Below are positions 8,886 through 20,516 of a DNA stretch of 38,332 nt, piece after piece. The notes beneath the pieces are model-generated. The model saw nothing but the letters and a program-made list of their open reading frames with translations, was not told where the DNA came from and did no database searches. The stretch comes from Pseudomonas sp. UFMG81 (lineage in GTDB: Bacteria > Pseudomonadota > Gammaproteobacteria > Pseudomonadales > Pseudomonadaceae), in assembly GCF_015354575.1 (NCBI RefSeq), contig NZ_JACAFQ010000011.1:1-38332 (forward strand), read 5' to 3'. Position numbers and translations under genes: made by a program. Positions within the stretch are counted from its first letter, which is position 1. The number at the start of each line of letters is the position of its first letter.

Positions 8886-10250
8886 ATGCCCGCCTATTTC
8901 GCCGAACGCGCCTTGCTGCCCACGGGCTGGGCCCGCCATGTCCGCCTCGAAGTCGCCGCCGATGGCCGGCTGACGTCGATCGAGGCCAATGCCAGCGCCG
9001 AGGGTGCCGAGCGCCTGGCCGGGCCGCTGCTGCCGGGCATGCCCAACCTGCACTCGCACGCGTTCCAGCGGGCCATGGCGGGGTTGGCGGAAGTGGCGGG
9101 CAACCCCAATGACAGCTTCTGGACCTGGCGCGACCTGATGTACCGCCTGGTCGGCAAGATCACCCCCGATCAACTGCAGGTCATCGCCCGCCAGCTGTAC
9201 ATCGAGATGCTCAAGGCCGGCTACACCTCGGTGGCCGAGTTCCATTACGTGCACCATGACCAGAACGGCCAGCGCTATGCCGACCCGGCCGAGCTGTCGC
9301 GGCGCATCAGCGCCGCCGCCGCCGCCAGCGGCATTGGTTTGACCCTGCTGCCGGTGCTCTACAGCCACTCAGGCTTTGGCGGGCAAGCGCCCAACGAGGG
9401 GCAACGGCGCTTCATCAACACCACCGAACAATACCTGGCGCTGCAACAGCAGCTTGCACCCGTGCTGGCCGCGCAACCAGCGCAACAGCTGGGGCTGTGC
9501 TTCCACTCACTGCGCGCGGTCACGCCGGGGCAGATCGCCGAGGTTCTGGGCGCCAGCGACAAACACTGCCCGATCCATATCCACATCGCCGAGCAGCAGA
9601 AAGAAGTCGACGACTGCCTGGCCTGGAGCGGCCTGCGCCCCTTGCAATGGCTCTATGAACACACCGAAGTCGATTCGCGCTGGTGCCTGGTGCATGCCAC
9701 CCATGCCGAACCCGACGAGGTCACCGCCATGGCCCGCAGCGGCGCGGTGGCCGGCCTGTGCCTGACCACCGAGGCCAACCTGGGCGACGGCATCTTCCCG
9801 GCAGTGGATTTCCTGGCCCAGGGCGGGCGCATGGGGATTGGCTCGGACAGCCATGTGTCGCTGAGCGTGGTCGAGGAGCTGCGTTGGCTGGAATACGGCC
9901 AGCGCCTGCGCGACCAGCGCCGCAACCGTCTGTATCGCGCCGATCAGCCGATGGTCGGGCGCACCTTGTACGACGCCGCGCTGGTGGGCGGTGCCCAGGC
10001 GCTGGGGCAACCGATCGGCGAACTGGCCGTGGGCAAGCGCGCGGACTGGCTGGTGCTGGATGGGCAGGACCCGTACCTGGCCGTGGCTGACGGCGATGCC
10101 ATCCTCAACCGCTGGTTGTTCGCCGGTGGCGATCGCCAGGTGCGCGATGTGATGGTCAATGGGCAGTGGGTGGTGCGCCAGGGGCGGCATGGGCAGGAAG
10201 AAGAGAGTGCGCGGGCGTTTACCAAGGTGCTGCAGGAGCTGCTCAGCTAG
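8886..10250 (+). CDS. hutF: Formimidoylglutamate deiminase HutF
   Basis: The product is 454 aa, an amidohydrolase that releases ammonia from N-formimidoyl-L-glutamate and gives N-formylglutamate for HutG. Presence of HutF plus HutG defines the five-step route. Metal ligands are visible in MPNLHSHAFQRAM (near residue 56-60), HIHIAEQQKEV, VHATHAEPDE and MGIGSDSHVSLS. The start is the ATG with CAGGA ten bases upstream; the frame is open further upstream but that would overlap the operator. It is transcribed divergently from hutC and ends in a REP pair. Confidence 0.95.
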   Translation: MPAYFAERALLPTGWARHVRLEVAADGRLTSIEANASAEGAERLAGPLLPGMPNLHSHAFQRAMAGLAEVAGNPNDSFWTWRDLMYRLVGKITPDQLQVIARQLYIEMLKAGYTSVAEFHYVHHDQNGQRYADPAELSRRISAAAAASGIGLTLLPVLYSHSGFGGQAPNEGQRRFINTTEQYLALQQQLAPVLAAQPAQQLGLCFHSLRAVTPGQIAEVLGASDKHCPIHIHIAEQQKEVDDCLAWSGLRPLQWLYEHTEVDSRWCLVHATHAEPDEVTAMARSGAVAGLCLTTEANLGDGIFPAVDFLAQGGRMGIGSDSHVSLSVVEELRWLEYGQRLRDQRRNRLYRADQPMVGRTLYDAALVGGAQALGQPIGELAVGKRADWLVLDGQDPYLAVADGDAILNRWLFAGGDRQVRDVMVNGQWVVRQGRHGQEEESARAFTKVLQELLS

Positions 10251-10260
10251 AACCCAAATC

Positions 10261-10381
10261 CTGTAGGAGCGGCCTTGTGTCGCGAAAGGGCCGCAAGGCG
10301 GCCCCGGCAATTGCTGCTTTGATCACAGAATGCTGGGGGCGCTTCGCACCCCTTTCGCGACACAAGGCCGCTCCTACAGGG
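10261..10381. repeat. REP pair between hutF and the lipocalin gene
   Basis: Inverted copies of CTGTAGGAGCGGCCTTGTG with a wider loop of about 40 nt lie between two convergent genes (hutF and the lipocalin). It is the only obvious stem structure available to end both transcripts. Confidence 0.92.
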
Positions 10382-10394
10382 ACCGTGTTCCGGA

Positions 10395-10967
10395 TCAATG
10401 CCGGGCGACGATCTCTTTGTCCGCCGTGCGCCAGATCAACCGGCTGGTGTCATACCCCTGCTGGCGCGCCTTGGCCAACAGGTTCTCGCGCTGCCACGCC
10501 GGTAGCGTCGGCGTGCGCGACAGGATCCACAGGTACTTGCGGTCCGGGCTGCCGACAATTGCACTGTGGTAGCGCTCATCGACGAACAGGATCCAGTAGT
10601 CACCCTTGGCCACCCCCGGCACCAGGCGGGTGAACCAGTTGTCGAACTCCACCCACAGCTTGTCGGTGTGCCCATCCTGCTGCGGCGTGGCATGGCCTTC
10701 GGCGCGCAACCACTCGTCACCCATCGTGCGGCAGCGGTTGAGCACGCCCACCGTGCCATCGGGCTTGAGGTTGTAGTGCGCCTCGCTTTGGGCGCAGCCG
10801 TCCTGGTACTTCATGGGCAGGCGAGCCAGCTCGAACCATTTGCCCTGGTAACGCTTGAGGTCGACCGCACCTGCGGTCTTCGGCGCCAGCGGGTCGGTGG
10901 CCGAGGTGGCGCAGCCACCCAGCAGCATCACCAGGCACACGCCCAGCAGCAGGTGCAGACGCCTCAT
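10395..10967 (-). CDS. blc: Blc-type outer-membrane lipocalin lipoprotein
   Basis: The product is 190 aa. It has a lipoprotein signal peptide with lipobox LLGGC (Cys about residue 19), then a lipocalin barrel that begins with the GxW motif YQGKWFELARLP and continues with GTVGVLNRCR, WVEFDNWF and DYWILFVDERYHSAIVGSPDRKYLWILSR, typical of Blc/Lcn bacterial lipocalins. These bind lysophospholipids or other lipids at the outer membrane. Its ATG overlaps the stop of the upstream small lipoprotein gene (ATGA), so both are made from one transcript. A much longer upstream frame reading through that gene is ruled out by the lipobox position. Confidence 0.92.
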   Translation of the reverse strand: MRRLHLLLGVCLVMLLGGCATSATDPLAPKTAGAVDLKRYQGKWFELARLPMKYQDGCAQSEAHYNLKPDGTVGVLNRCRTMGDEWLRAEGHATPQQDGHTDKLWVEFDNWFTRLVPGVAKGDYWILFVDERYHSAIVGSPDRKYLWILSRTPTLPAWQRENLLAKARQQGYDTSRLIWRTADKEIVARH

Positions 10968-11218
10968 TTGAGACCCTGCCCGGAATACATCAACACCTTG
11001 TCCGCCGCGTACTGCACGCTGATGAAGCTCTTCTCGTCCCCCCAGGTGCAACTGCTCATGCCCAGCGCACCAGAGCACTCCTTGGGCGTACCCAGCAGTT
11101 GCTCGACCTCGGCCTTGTTCATGCCGGCCTTGAGCTTGGAATAGTTTTCCTGGTTGATCTTGCTGCACGCGGTCAGGACGACGCACAAGGACAACAGGGC
11201 GAGGGAACGCAACGACAT
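10964..11218 (-). CDS. Small BamE/SmpA-like lipoprotein (DUF3862-type)
   Basis: The product is 84 aa: a signal peptide ending in lipobox LTAC, then a short domain with [18 protein letters not shown], the signature of SmpA/OmlA-like folds (KL..GM...EV..LLG.P). Two further cysteines in the mature part ([10 protein letters not shown]) could form a disulfide. The ATG at 11218 follows AGGAG at good distance. It is the first gene of a two-gene operon with the lipocalin and overlaps it by four bases. Its exact role is unknown; it is not the essential BamE, which lies elsewhere in Pseudomonas. Confidence 0.8.
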   Translation of the reverse strand: MSLRSLALLSLCVVLTACSKINQENYSKLKAGMNKAEVEQLLGTPKECSGALGMSSCTWGDEKSFISVQYAADKVLMYSGQGLK

Positions 11219-11444
11219 GAAGGGACACTCCTGGAGGTGGATACACAGGTGCGAGGAACCTGCAGGGAGCTTAGAAGGGAAAAAGGCTGCTCGGTTCCCT
11301 GGCCATGTGGCTTTTGTCATAGGCCATTGGTCGGCTGGCGCGCAAACGATTCATGTTTTCCCCCGAACTGTCGAAACAGATCCGACGGTGTGGCCTTTTG
11401 CCGCACCTGCCCTCCTCCGTGCCCGTGCGCAGACTTCTAGAAAA

Positions 11445-13337
11445 ATGACCAGAAACCTCAAGTTCAGCCACAAGATCCTGCTGGCCGCCGCCCTCGTGGT
11501 GGCCGTCGCCTTCACCTGTTTCGTGCTGTTCAACGATTACCGACAACGCCAGTCCCTGCGCAGTGACACGGAGGCCACGCTGCAGGACCTGGGCAATCTC
11601 ACCGCCGGTAACATTCGCAACTGGCTGGACAGCCGCATCCAGCTGCTCGACTCGCTGGCCCAGCAGATCGTCGTCGACGGCCCGAGCAAGGCCAGCCTGG
11701 CCCGCAGCCTGGCACTGCCGGTCTACGGCAACAACTTCATGCTCACCTACTTCGGTGGCCAGGACGGCAGCATGCAGTCGGTGCCGGTGGGCAGTCGCGC
11801 CGCCGACTACGACCCACGCGTGCGCGGCTGGTACAAGGCGGCCAGCGCCGCTGGCCAGACCATCGTCACCGAGCCGTACATCTCGGCCTCGGCCGGCAAG
11901 CTGGTGATCACCCTGGCCACCCCGGTGAACCAGGCCGGCCGAATGATCGGCGTGAGCGGCGTCGACACCGACCTGCAGACCATCAGCAAGCTGATCAACG
12001 CCCTGGACTTCGACGGCCGCGGCCATGCCTTCATCGTCAACGGCGAAGGCAAGATCCTCATCCACCCCAAGGGCGAGCTGGCGCTCAAGTCCCTTGCCGA
12101 CGTCTATCCCGACAACACCCCGCGCATCGGCAGCGGCCTGAAAGAGGTCGAGGTCGAAGGCCGCAAGCAGTTCATCAGCTTCACCCATGTCGACGGCGTG
12201 CCTTCGGCGGACTGGTACGTGGCACTGGTGCTGGACCAGGATGCGGCCTTCGCCATGCTCGGCGAGCTGCGCACGTCGGCGGTGGTGGCAACCCTGATCG
12301 CGGTGGTGGTGATCATCGCCCTGCTCGGCCTGCTGATCCGCGTGCTGATGGAGCCTCTGCACGTGATGGGCCGCGCCATGCATGACATCGCCGAGGGTGA
12401 AGGCGACCTGACCCGCCGCCTGAAGATTCACGCCCAGGACGAATTCGGCAGCCTGGCGCAGTCGTTCAACCGCTTCGTCGAGCGCATCCACGAATCGATC
12501 CGCGAAGTGGCCTCGGCCACCGGCCAGGTCAACAGCGTGGCCGGCCAGGTGGTCAGCGCCTCCAACGCTTCGATCCATAACGCCGACCAGCAGTCCAGCC
12601 GCACCAGCAGCGTGGCCGCGGCGATCAACCAGCTCGGCGCCGCCGCCCAGGAGATCGCCCAGAACGCCGCCCTGGCCTCGCAGCACTCCAGTGCCGCGCG
12701 CGGCCTGGCCGAGGAAGGCCAGCAGGTGGTCGGCGAGACCATCGAGGTGATGAACCAACTGTCGGCGCGCATCAGCGACGCCAGCGGCAACATCGAGACG
12801 CTGAACAACCACACGGTGAACATCGGCCAGATCCTCGATGTGATCAGCGGCATCTCCCAGCAGACTAACCTGCTGGCGCTCAACGCTGCCATCGAAGCAG
12901 CCCGTGCCGGCGAGGCCGGGCGTGGTTTCGCAGTGGTGGCCGACGAGGTGCGCAACCTGGCGCACCGCACCCAGGATTCGGCGCAGCAGGTGCAGCGCCT
13001 GATCGAAGAGTTGCAGGCCGGCGCGCAGATGGCCGTGAGCACCATGAACCAGAGCCAGCACCACAGCGACCGCAGCGTGGGTATCGCCAACCAGGCCGGC
13101 GAGCGCCTGGGCAGCGTGACCCAGCGTATTGGCGAGATCGACGGCATGAACCAGTCGGTGGCCACCGCCACCGAAGAGCAGACGGCCGTGGTCGAGTCGA
13201 TCAATGTCGACATCACCGAGATCAATACGCTGAATCAGGAAGGGGTGCACAACCTGCAGAGCACCTTGCGTGCCTGCACCGACCTGGAACGCCAGGTGGA
13301 GCGGTTGAAGCATCTGGTGGGGAGCTTCAGGATCTGA
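11445..13337 (+). CDS. Methyl-accepting chemotaxis protein, dCache_1 amino-acid type
   Basis: The product is 630 aa. TM1 is at about residues 11-29, a periplasmic double-Cache domain at 35-275, TM2 at 278-300, a HAMP domain to about 352, then the signalling coiled coil with hairpin tip [19 protein letters not shown] near 471-489. The sensor has Tyr122, Arg127, Trp129, Tyr130 and Asp174, which match in identity and spacing the residues that bind the amino and carboxyl groups of amino acids in the dCache_1AA family (PctA group). It should therefore sense L-amino acids. There is no C-terminal CheR-tethering pentapeptide. The start has only a weak ribosome-binding site. In the 226 bp upstream I see no clear promoter. 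Confidence 0.93.
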   Translation: MTRNLKFSHKILLAAALVVAVAFTCFVLFNDYRQRQSLRSDTEATLQDLGNLTAGNIRNWLDSRIQLLDSLAQQIVVDGPSKASLARSLALPVYGNNFMLTYFGGQDGSMQSVPVGSRAADYDPRVRGWYKAASAAGQTIVTEPYISASAGKLVITLATPVNQAGRMIGVSGVDTDLQTISKLINALDFDGRGHAFIVNGEGKILIHPKGELALKSLADVYPDNTPRIGSGLKEVEVEGRKQFISFTHVDGVPSADWYVALVLDQDAAFAMLGELRTSAVVATLIAVVVIIALLGLLIRVLMEPLHVMGRAMHDIAEGEGDLTRRLKIHAQDEFGSLAQSFNRFVERIHESIREVASATGQVNSVAGQVVSASNASIHNADQQSSRTSSVAAAINQLGAAAQEIAQNAALASQHSSAARGLAEEGQQVVGETIEVMNQLSARISDASGNIETLNNHTVNIGQILDVISGISQQTNLLALNAAIEAARAGEAGRGFAVVADEVRNLAHRTQDSAQQVQRLIEELQAGAQMAVSTMNQSQHHSDRSVGIANQAGERLGSVTQRIGEIDGMNQSVATATEEQTAVVESINVDITEINTLNQEGVHNLQSTLRACTDLERQVERLKHLVGSFRI

Positions 13338-13344
13338 AATAGCT

Positions 13345-13448
13345 GGGGCCGCTTTGCGGCCCTTTCGCGGCACAAGGCCGCTCCTACAGAGGGACGCGAT
13401 CTCCTGTAGGAGCGGCCTTGTGCCGCGAAAGGCCTGCGCAGCAGGCCC
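13345..13448. repeat. REP pair downstream of the chemoreceptor gene
   Basis: Inverted CTGTAGGAGCGGCCTTGTG copies flank a short loop, with outer GC stems, between two convergent genes (the chemoreceptor and the DUF924 gene). Confidence 0.92.
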
Positions 13449-13454
13449 AGCGAT

Positions 13455-14051
13455 TCAGAACCTGGACCCAGGCTCCAGCAAAAAGTCCATCTCTTCGCTG
13501 GTACTCGGCCGCTCCAGCACCAGGTTGCGGTGCGGGAAGCGCCCGAAGCGGGCAATCACCCGCTGGTGCTGTTCGGCATAATCGAGGAACCCTTCGAACA
13601 GCCGGCGGTTCGCCTCCGGCTGCTCACCCAGCAACAGCTGGTAGCGCTCCACGCACAGGTTCTGCCAGTCCAGCACTTCGGCGTGCTCCAGCACCAGCAG
13701 TACGAACACCCGCTGGATCGGCAACAGCTGGTAGTCCCAGCCCTTCTGCAAACCCTGCATGGCCACCACCTGCGCCCGCCGGTCGCCGTCGAAGGCGCGC
13801 GGCGTGTCGCGGTGAATCATGCGTGGCAGCTGGTCGAGCAACAGCAGCAAACCAAGCCAGCCTTGCGGGCTCTGCTGCCATTCGTCGAGCCCGCCCGCCA
13901 GGGCCTGCTCGCACAGGTCGCCGAACAGCGCCTGGGCGTCGGCATCATGGTGCTTGCCGAACCACAGCGTGCTCTTCTCGTCAGCCACGGCCTGGGCACT
14001 GGTGCCCCAACCGAACCACCATTCCAGCAACGGCTGCCAAGGTGCGAGCAT
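13455..14051 (-). CDS. DUF924 family protein
   Basis: The product is 198 aa and all helical in appearance. DUF924 hallmarks are clear: WWFG near the N-terminus, LGLLLLLDQLPRMIHRDTPRAF, a QR..LLLVLEH-like helix, and the C-terminal HQRVIARFGRFPHRN followed by RPSTSEEMDFL. The family has a TPR-like fold; no reaction is known. Its AAGGAG site overlaps the end of fbp (3-nt gap), so it is co-transcribed with fructose-1,6-bisphosphatase. That is only a weak hint at a role in sugar-phosphate metabolism. Confidence 0.88.
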   Translation of the reverse strand: MLAPWQPLLEWWFGWGTSAQAVADEKSTLWFGKHHDADAQALFGDLCEQALAGGLDEWQQSPQGWLGLLLLLDQLPRMIHRDTPRAFDGDRRAQVVAMQGLQKGWDYQLLPIQRVFVLLVLEHAEVLDWQNLCVERYQLLLGEQPEANRRLFEGFLDYAEQHQRVIARFGRFPHRNLVLERPSTSEEMDFLLEPGSRF

Positions 14052-14054
14052 GGT

Positions 14055-15065
14055 TTACTCCTTGTGGTACGCGGTGACGCGCTCGACCTCTTCCTTCGAG
14101 CCCAGAATGACCGACACGCGCTGGTGCAGGCCTTCAGGCTTGATGTCGAGGATGCGCTGGTAACCATCGGTGGACACGCCGCCGGCCTGTTCGATGATGA
14201 ACGACATCGGGTTGGCTTCGTACATCAGGCGCAGTTTGCCCGGCTTGCTTGGGTCGCGGCCGTCGCGTGGGTACATGAACAGGCCGCCACGGGTCAGGAT
14301 GCGGTGCACATCGGCGACCATCGAGGCGATCCAGCGCATGTTGTAGTTCTTCTTCAGCGGGCCGGTCTCACCGGCCAGCAGCTCGCCCACGTAACGCTGA
14401 ATCGGGGCTTCCCAGTGGCGCTGGTTGGACATGTTGATGGCAAACTCGGCGGTGCTTTCCGGCACGCGGATGTTCTCGTGGGTGAGCACGAAGCTGCCCA
14501 GTTCGCGGTCCAGGGTGAAGCCCTTGACGCCGTTGCCCAGGGTGAGGATCAGCATGGTCTGCGGGCCATAGATGGCGTAACCGGCGGCGACCTGCTGGGT
14601 GCCTGGCTGGAGGAAAGCGTTTTCGTTGAGGGTTTCGTTCTGGCTCAGGTACTCGTTAGGGCAACGCAGCACCGAGAAGATGGTACCGACCGAGACGTTG
14701 ACGTCGATGTTCGACGAGCCGTCCAGCGGGTCGAACACCAGCAGGTAAGCACCTTTGGGGTATTTGCCCGGAATCTGGTAGGCGTTGTCCATCTCTTCGG
14801 AGGCCATGCCGGCCAGGTGGCCGCCCCACTCGTTGGCTTCGAGCAGGATGTCGTTGGAGATGACGTCGAGCTTCTTCTGCACTTCGCCCTGTACGTTTTC
14901 GGTGCCCATGCTGCCCAGGACACCACCCAGCGCGCCTTTGGAGACGTGGTGGCTGATTTCCTTGCACGCACGCGCCACCACTTCGATCAGGAAGCGCAGA
15001 TCGGCAGGGGTGTTGTTGCTGCGGGTCTGCTCAATCAGATAGCGACTCAGGGTAACGCGGGACAT
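14055..15065 (-). CDS. fbp: Fructose-1,6-bisphosphatase class I
   Basis: The product is 336 aa, full length. It hydrolyses fructose-1,6-bisphosphate to fructose-6-phosphate plus phosphate, the key gluconeogenic step in a bacterium that grows on amino and organic acids. Metal and phosphate residues are seen in the signature [21 protein letters not shown], and the second motif [21 protein letters not shown] is intact. GGAG lies seven bases before the ATG. The DUF924 gene follows immediately in the same operon. Confidence 0.97.
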   Translation of the reverse strand: MSRVTLSRYLIEQTRSNNTPADLRFLIEVVARACKEISHHVSKGALGGVLGSMGTENVQGEVQKKLDVISNDILLEANEWGGHLAGMASEEMDNAYQIPGKYPKGAYLLVFDPLDGSSNIDVNVSVGTIFSVLRCPNEYLSQNETLNENAFLQPGTQQVAAGYAIYGPQTMLILTLGNGVKGFTLDRELGSFVLTHENIRVPESTAEFAINMSNQRHWEAPIQRYVGELLAGETGPLKKNYNMRWIASMVADVHRILTRGGLFMYPRDGRDPSKPGKLRLMYEANPMSFIIEQAGGVSTDGYQRILDIKPEGLHQRVSVILGSKEEVERVTAYHKE

Positions 15066-15189
15066 GTATGGCTCCGAAAGGGAAAGGGGTAGAAAACCCC
15101 CGCAGTTTACAGGGAGAGTGCAACGCTAGCGAGCAAAGAGACTCGCTGGGCGGGCTTGAGTTCAGCATGGACCTTGCCGATGGTCGGTA

Positions 15190-15306
15190 GGGTCTGCTGC
15201 ACAGCCCTTCGCGGGCAAGCCCGCTCCCACAGGTATAGCGCTGCCACCAAGGGCGGCGAAGTACCTGTGGGAGCGGGCTTGCCCGCGAAGGGCCGCGCAG
15301 CGGCCC
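15190..15306. repeat. REP pair (TGTGGGAGCGGGCTTGCC type) between glgP and fbp
   Basis: Inverted repeats (TTCGCGGGCAAGCCCGCTCC and its complement) with a loop of about 35 nt lie in the 249-bp gap downstream of glgP. The remaining 120 bp up to fbp should hold the fbp promoter, but I see no convincing -35/-10 pair. Confidence 0.9.
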
Positions 15307-15314
15307 CAATGAAA

Positions 15315-17780
<2,466 letters not shown>

Positions 17781-17898
17781 GCGACATCCTCGGGCAAGTA
17801 GGCTAAAGCGTAGGGAGAGTGTTCAGCCTAGACGGTCTGACACGGAGCGACAGCGACCGTTCGCGGTTTTCATGCAGCGCCGGTAAATCAGGCAAAAG

Positions 17899-17930
17899 GT
17901 TGTTCACAATTTGAACAACTCCGGTATGAT
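17899..17930 (+). promoter_or_regulatory. Palindromic promoter of the YkgJ-family gene
   Basis: GTTGTTCA-N5-TGAACAAC (17899-17919) is a perfect 8-bp inverted repeat. A candidate -35 TTCACA (17903-17908) lies inside it, and TATGAT (17925-17930) follows at a 16-nt spacing. The palindrome could be an operator. A matching arrangement lies upstream of thiI. Confidence 0.6.
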
Positions 17931-17965
17931 CGCGCGCCCCAAGACCGTGATTCGCCCCCCAAAAA

Positions 17966-18370
17966 ATGAAAACGACCCTGATCGCCGCCGCCGAAGTCGA
18001 CCGCCTGGAGACTTGGCAGCGCTATGCCAGCCATATGTGCGGTGGCTGCCACTCGACCTGCTGCACCTTGCCGGTGGAGGTGAAGATCAAGGATCTGATC
18101 CGCATTGGCGTGGTGGATGAGTTCGAAAAAGACGAACCGCCGAAGAACGTGGCCAAGCGCCTGCAGAAGGAGGGCATCATCGAGCGCTTCAACCAGAAGT
18201 CGGGGATCTTCACCCTGACCCGGATGAGCAACGATGACTGCATGTACCTGGACCGCAAGAGCCGGCTGTGCACCATCTACGACAAGCGCCCGGACACCTG
18301 CCGCAACCACCCCAAGGTCGGGCCGCGGCCAGGGTACTGTGCGTACAAGCCCAAGGTGGTCGGGCGCTGA
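17966..18370 (+). CDS. YkgJ-family cysteine-cluster protein
   Basis: The product is 134 aa with eight cysteines arranged as in the zinc/iron-chelating YkgJ family: Cys25, Cys28, Cys32 and Cys33 (MCGGCHSTCC), then Cys92, Cys102, Cys112 and Cys125 (DDC..LD, LCTIYDKRPDTCR, GYC). Members probably bind a metal or Fe-S cluster, and the biological role is not known. The ATG sits in an A-rich stretch without a strong ribosome-binding site. It has its own palindromic promoter and ends before a REP pair and a bidirectional terminator shared with typA. Confidence 0.9.
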   Translation: MKTTLIAAAEVDRLETWQRYASHMCGGCHSTCCTLPVEVKIKDLIRIGVVDEFEKDEPPKNVAKRLQKEGIIERFNQKSGIFTLTRMSNDDCMYLDRKSRLCTIYDKRPDTCRNHPKVGPRPGYCAYKPKVVGR

Positions 18371-18393
18371 GGCGGCTTTACATTTGAGAGATT

Positions 18394-18498
18394 GGGGCTG
18401 CTTTGCAGCCCTTTCGCGGCACAAGGCCGCTCCTACAGGAGATCGCGTTCCCTTGTAGGAGCGGCCTTGTGCCGCGAAAGGGGCGCAAAGCGGCCCCA
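18394..18498. repeat. REP pair between the ykgJ-like gene and typA
   Basis: Inverted CTGTAGGAGCGGCCTTGTG-type copies with outer GC stems (TGGGGCTGC...GCGGCCCCA) lie between two convergent genes. Confidence 0.92.
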
Positions 18499-18515
18499 GT
18501 TTTTTGAAGGCAAAC

Positions 18516-18550
18516 AAAAACGCCCCCGGCCTTTCGACCGGGGGCGTTTT
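18516..18550. terminator. Bidirectional intrinsic terminator (typA / ykgJ-like gene)
   Basis: ACGCCCCCGG (18520-18529) pairs with CCGGGGGCGT (18538-18547) across an 8-nt loop, with A-run and T-run on the two sides. It can stop transcription from either side, and on the minus strand the T tract is stronger (CGTTTTTG). Confidence 0.88.
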
Positions 18551-18568
18551 CATTGCGCCTGAACTAAC

Positions 18569-20389
18569 TCAGTTCTTGGCTTTCTTGGCAGCGCGGGTAC
18601 GCTCGCCTTCGTCCAGGATCTTCTTGCGCAGACGGATCGACTTCGGCGTGACTTCGCACAGCTCGTCGTCCTGGATGAACTCCAGGGCCTGTTCCAGGGT
18701 GTGGCGAACCGGCGGCACCAGGGCGATGACTTCGTCCTTGCCCGAAGCACGCATGTTGTCGAGCTTCTTGCCTTTGGTCGGGTTCACGCCCAGGTCGTTG
18801 TCGCGGCTGTTCAGGCCGATGATCTGACCGTTGTAGATCTCCTGGCCGTGCTCGACGAACAGCTTGCCGCGCGCCTGCAGGGTTTCCAGCGAGTAGGTCA
18901 GTGCCTTGCCGGTCTCGACCGAAACCAGAACACCGTTCAGGCGGCCGGACATCTGGCCGGACTTCATGGTGTCGTAGCGATCGAAGATCGAGGTCAGGAT
19001 GCCTGCACCGTTGGTCAGGGTCAGGAACTGGTTACGGAAACCGATCAGACCACGGGCCGGGATGTTGTACTCCAGGCGAACACGGCCCTTGCCATCCGGG
19101 ACCATGTTGGTCAGGTCGCCTTTACGCAGGCCCATCTCTTCCATGACCTTGCCCTGGGATTCTTCAGGGATGTCGATGGTGACGTTCTCGAACGGCTCTT
19201 GCTTGACGCCGTCGACTTCGCGAATGATCACTTCAGGACGGCCAACGGCCATCTCGAAGCCTTCACGACGCATGGTTTCGATCAGTACCGACAGGTGCAG
19301 CTCACCACGGCCCGAGACCTTGAACTTGTCTGGGGAGTCGGTTTCCTGAACGCGCAGGGCAACGTTGTACAGCAGCTCTTTGTCCAGACGGTCCTTGATG
19401 TTGCGGCTGGTGACGAACTTGCCTTCCTTGCCGCAGAACGGCGAATCGTTGACCTGGAAGGTCATCGAAACGGTCGGCTCGTCGACGGTCAGCGGCTTCA
19501 TCGCTTCTACCGCGTCCGGGGCGCACAGGGTGTCGGAGATGAACAGCTCGTCGAAACCGCTGATGCAGACGATGTCGCCAGCCTGGGCTTCTTCGACGTC
19601 GACGCGGTGCAGGCCGTGGTGGCCCATCAGCTTGAGGATACGGCCGTTACGCTTCTTGCCGTCGACATCGATGGCAACAACCGGGGTGTTCGGCTTGATG
19701 CGACCACGGGCGATGCGGCCAACACCGATAACACCCAGGAAGCTGTTGTAGTCCAGTGCCGAGATCTGCATCTGGAACGAACCGTCACGGTCAACGTCCG
19801 GCGCCGGTACGTTGTCGACGATCGACTGGTACAGGGCAGTCATGTCTTCGCCCATGGCGGTGTGGTCCAGGCCGGCGATGCCGTTCAGGGCCGAGGCGTA
19901 GACGACTTTGAAGTCCAGCTGTTCGTCGGTGGCACCGAGGTTGTCGAACAGGTCGAAGATCTGGTCCAGCACCCAGTCAGGACGCGCGCCCGGACGGTCG
20001 ACCTTGTTGATCACGACGATTGGCTTGAGGCCAGCTTCGAAGGCTTTCTTGGTCACGAAGCGGGTTTGCGGCATCGGGCCGTCTTGCGCGTCGACCAGCA
20101 GCAGCACGGAGTCGACCATCGACATTACACGCTCGACCTCGCCACCGAAGTCGGCGTGGCCGGGGGTGTCGACGATGTTGATGTGGTAGCCGTTCCAGTT
20201 GATGGCGGTGTTTTTCGCCAGGATGGTAATGCCGCGCTCTTTTTCCTGGTCGTTGGAGTCCATGACGCGCTCGTCGTTGAGCTCGTTACGCTCCAGGGTG
20301 CCGGACTGGCGCAGGAGTTTGTCGACCAGGGTGGTTTTACCATGGTCAACGTGGGCGATGATGGCGATGTTACGCAGATTTTCGATCAC
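18569..20389 (-). CDS. typA: Ribosome-associated GTPase TypA/BipA
   Basis: The product is 606 aa. It is a translational GTPase of the EF-G family that binds the 70S ribosome and aids 50S assembly and stress or low-temperature growth. The G-motifs are [15 protein letters not shown] (G1, near residue 13), [12 protein letters not shown] (G3) and [10 protein letters not shown] (G4). The start is a GTG at 20389, giving the usual N-terminus with [17 protein letters not shown] weak GAGATA lies upstream. It ends in the bidirectional terminator. thiI lies upstream on the same strand, 127 bp away. Confidence 0.97.
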   Translation of the reverse strand: MIENLRNIAIIAHVDHGKTTLVDKLLRQSGTLERNELNDERVMDSNDQEKERGITILAKNTAINWNGYHINIVDTPGHADFGGEVERVMSMVDSVLLLVDAQDGPMPQTRFVTKKAFEAGLKPIVVINKVDRPGARPDWVLDQIFDLFDNLGATDEQLDFKVVYASALNGIAGLDHTAMGEDMTALYQSIVDNVPAPDVDRDGSFQMQISALDYNSFLGVIGVGRIARGRIKPNTPVVAIDVDGKKRNGRILKLMGHHGLHRVDVEEAQAGDIVCISGFDELFISDTLCAPDAVEAMKPLTVDEPTVSMTFQVNDSPFCGKEGKFVTSRNIKDRLDKELLYNVALRVQETDSPDKFKVSGRGELHLSVLIETMRREGFEMAVGRPEVIIREVDGVKQEPFENVTIDIPEESQGKVMEEMGLRKGDLTNMVPDGKGRVRLEYNIPARGLIGFRNQFLTLTNGAGILTSIFDRYDTMKSGQMSGRLNGVLVSVETGKALTYSLETLQARGKLFVEHGQEIYNGQIIGLNSRDNDLGVNPTKGKKLDNMRASGKDEVIALVPPVRHTLEQALEFIQDDELCEVTPKSIRLRKKILDEGERTRAAKKAKN

Positions 20390-20516
20390 AACTGTATCTC
20401 GATCAGAGGATTCGGTTGCCGCCAGTGTAGGCGGCGAATATGTACGGTTTGAGGCTCAGCGGGCCCGATGGTCGGGAGGGCGATGGCGGATGCTGCCGCC
20501 ATACAGCCCTGGCGTC

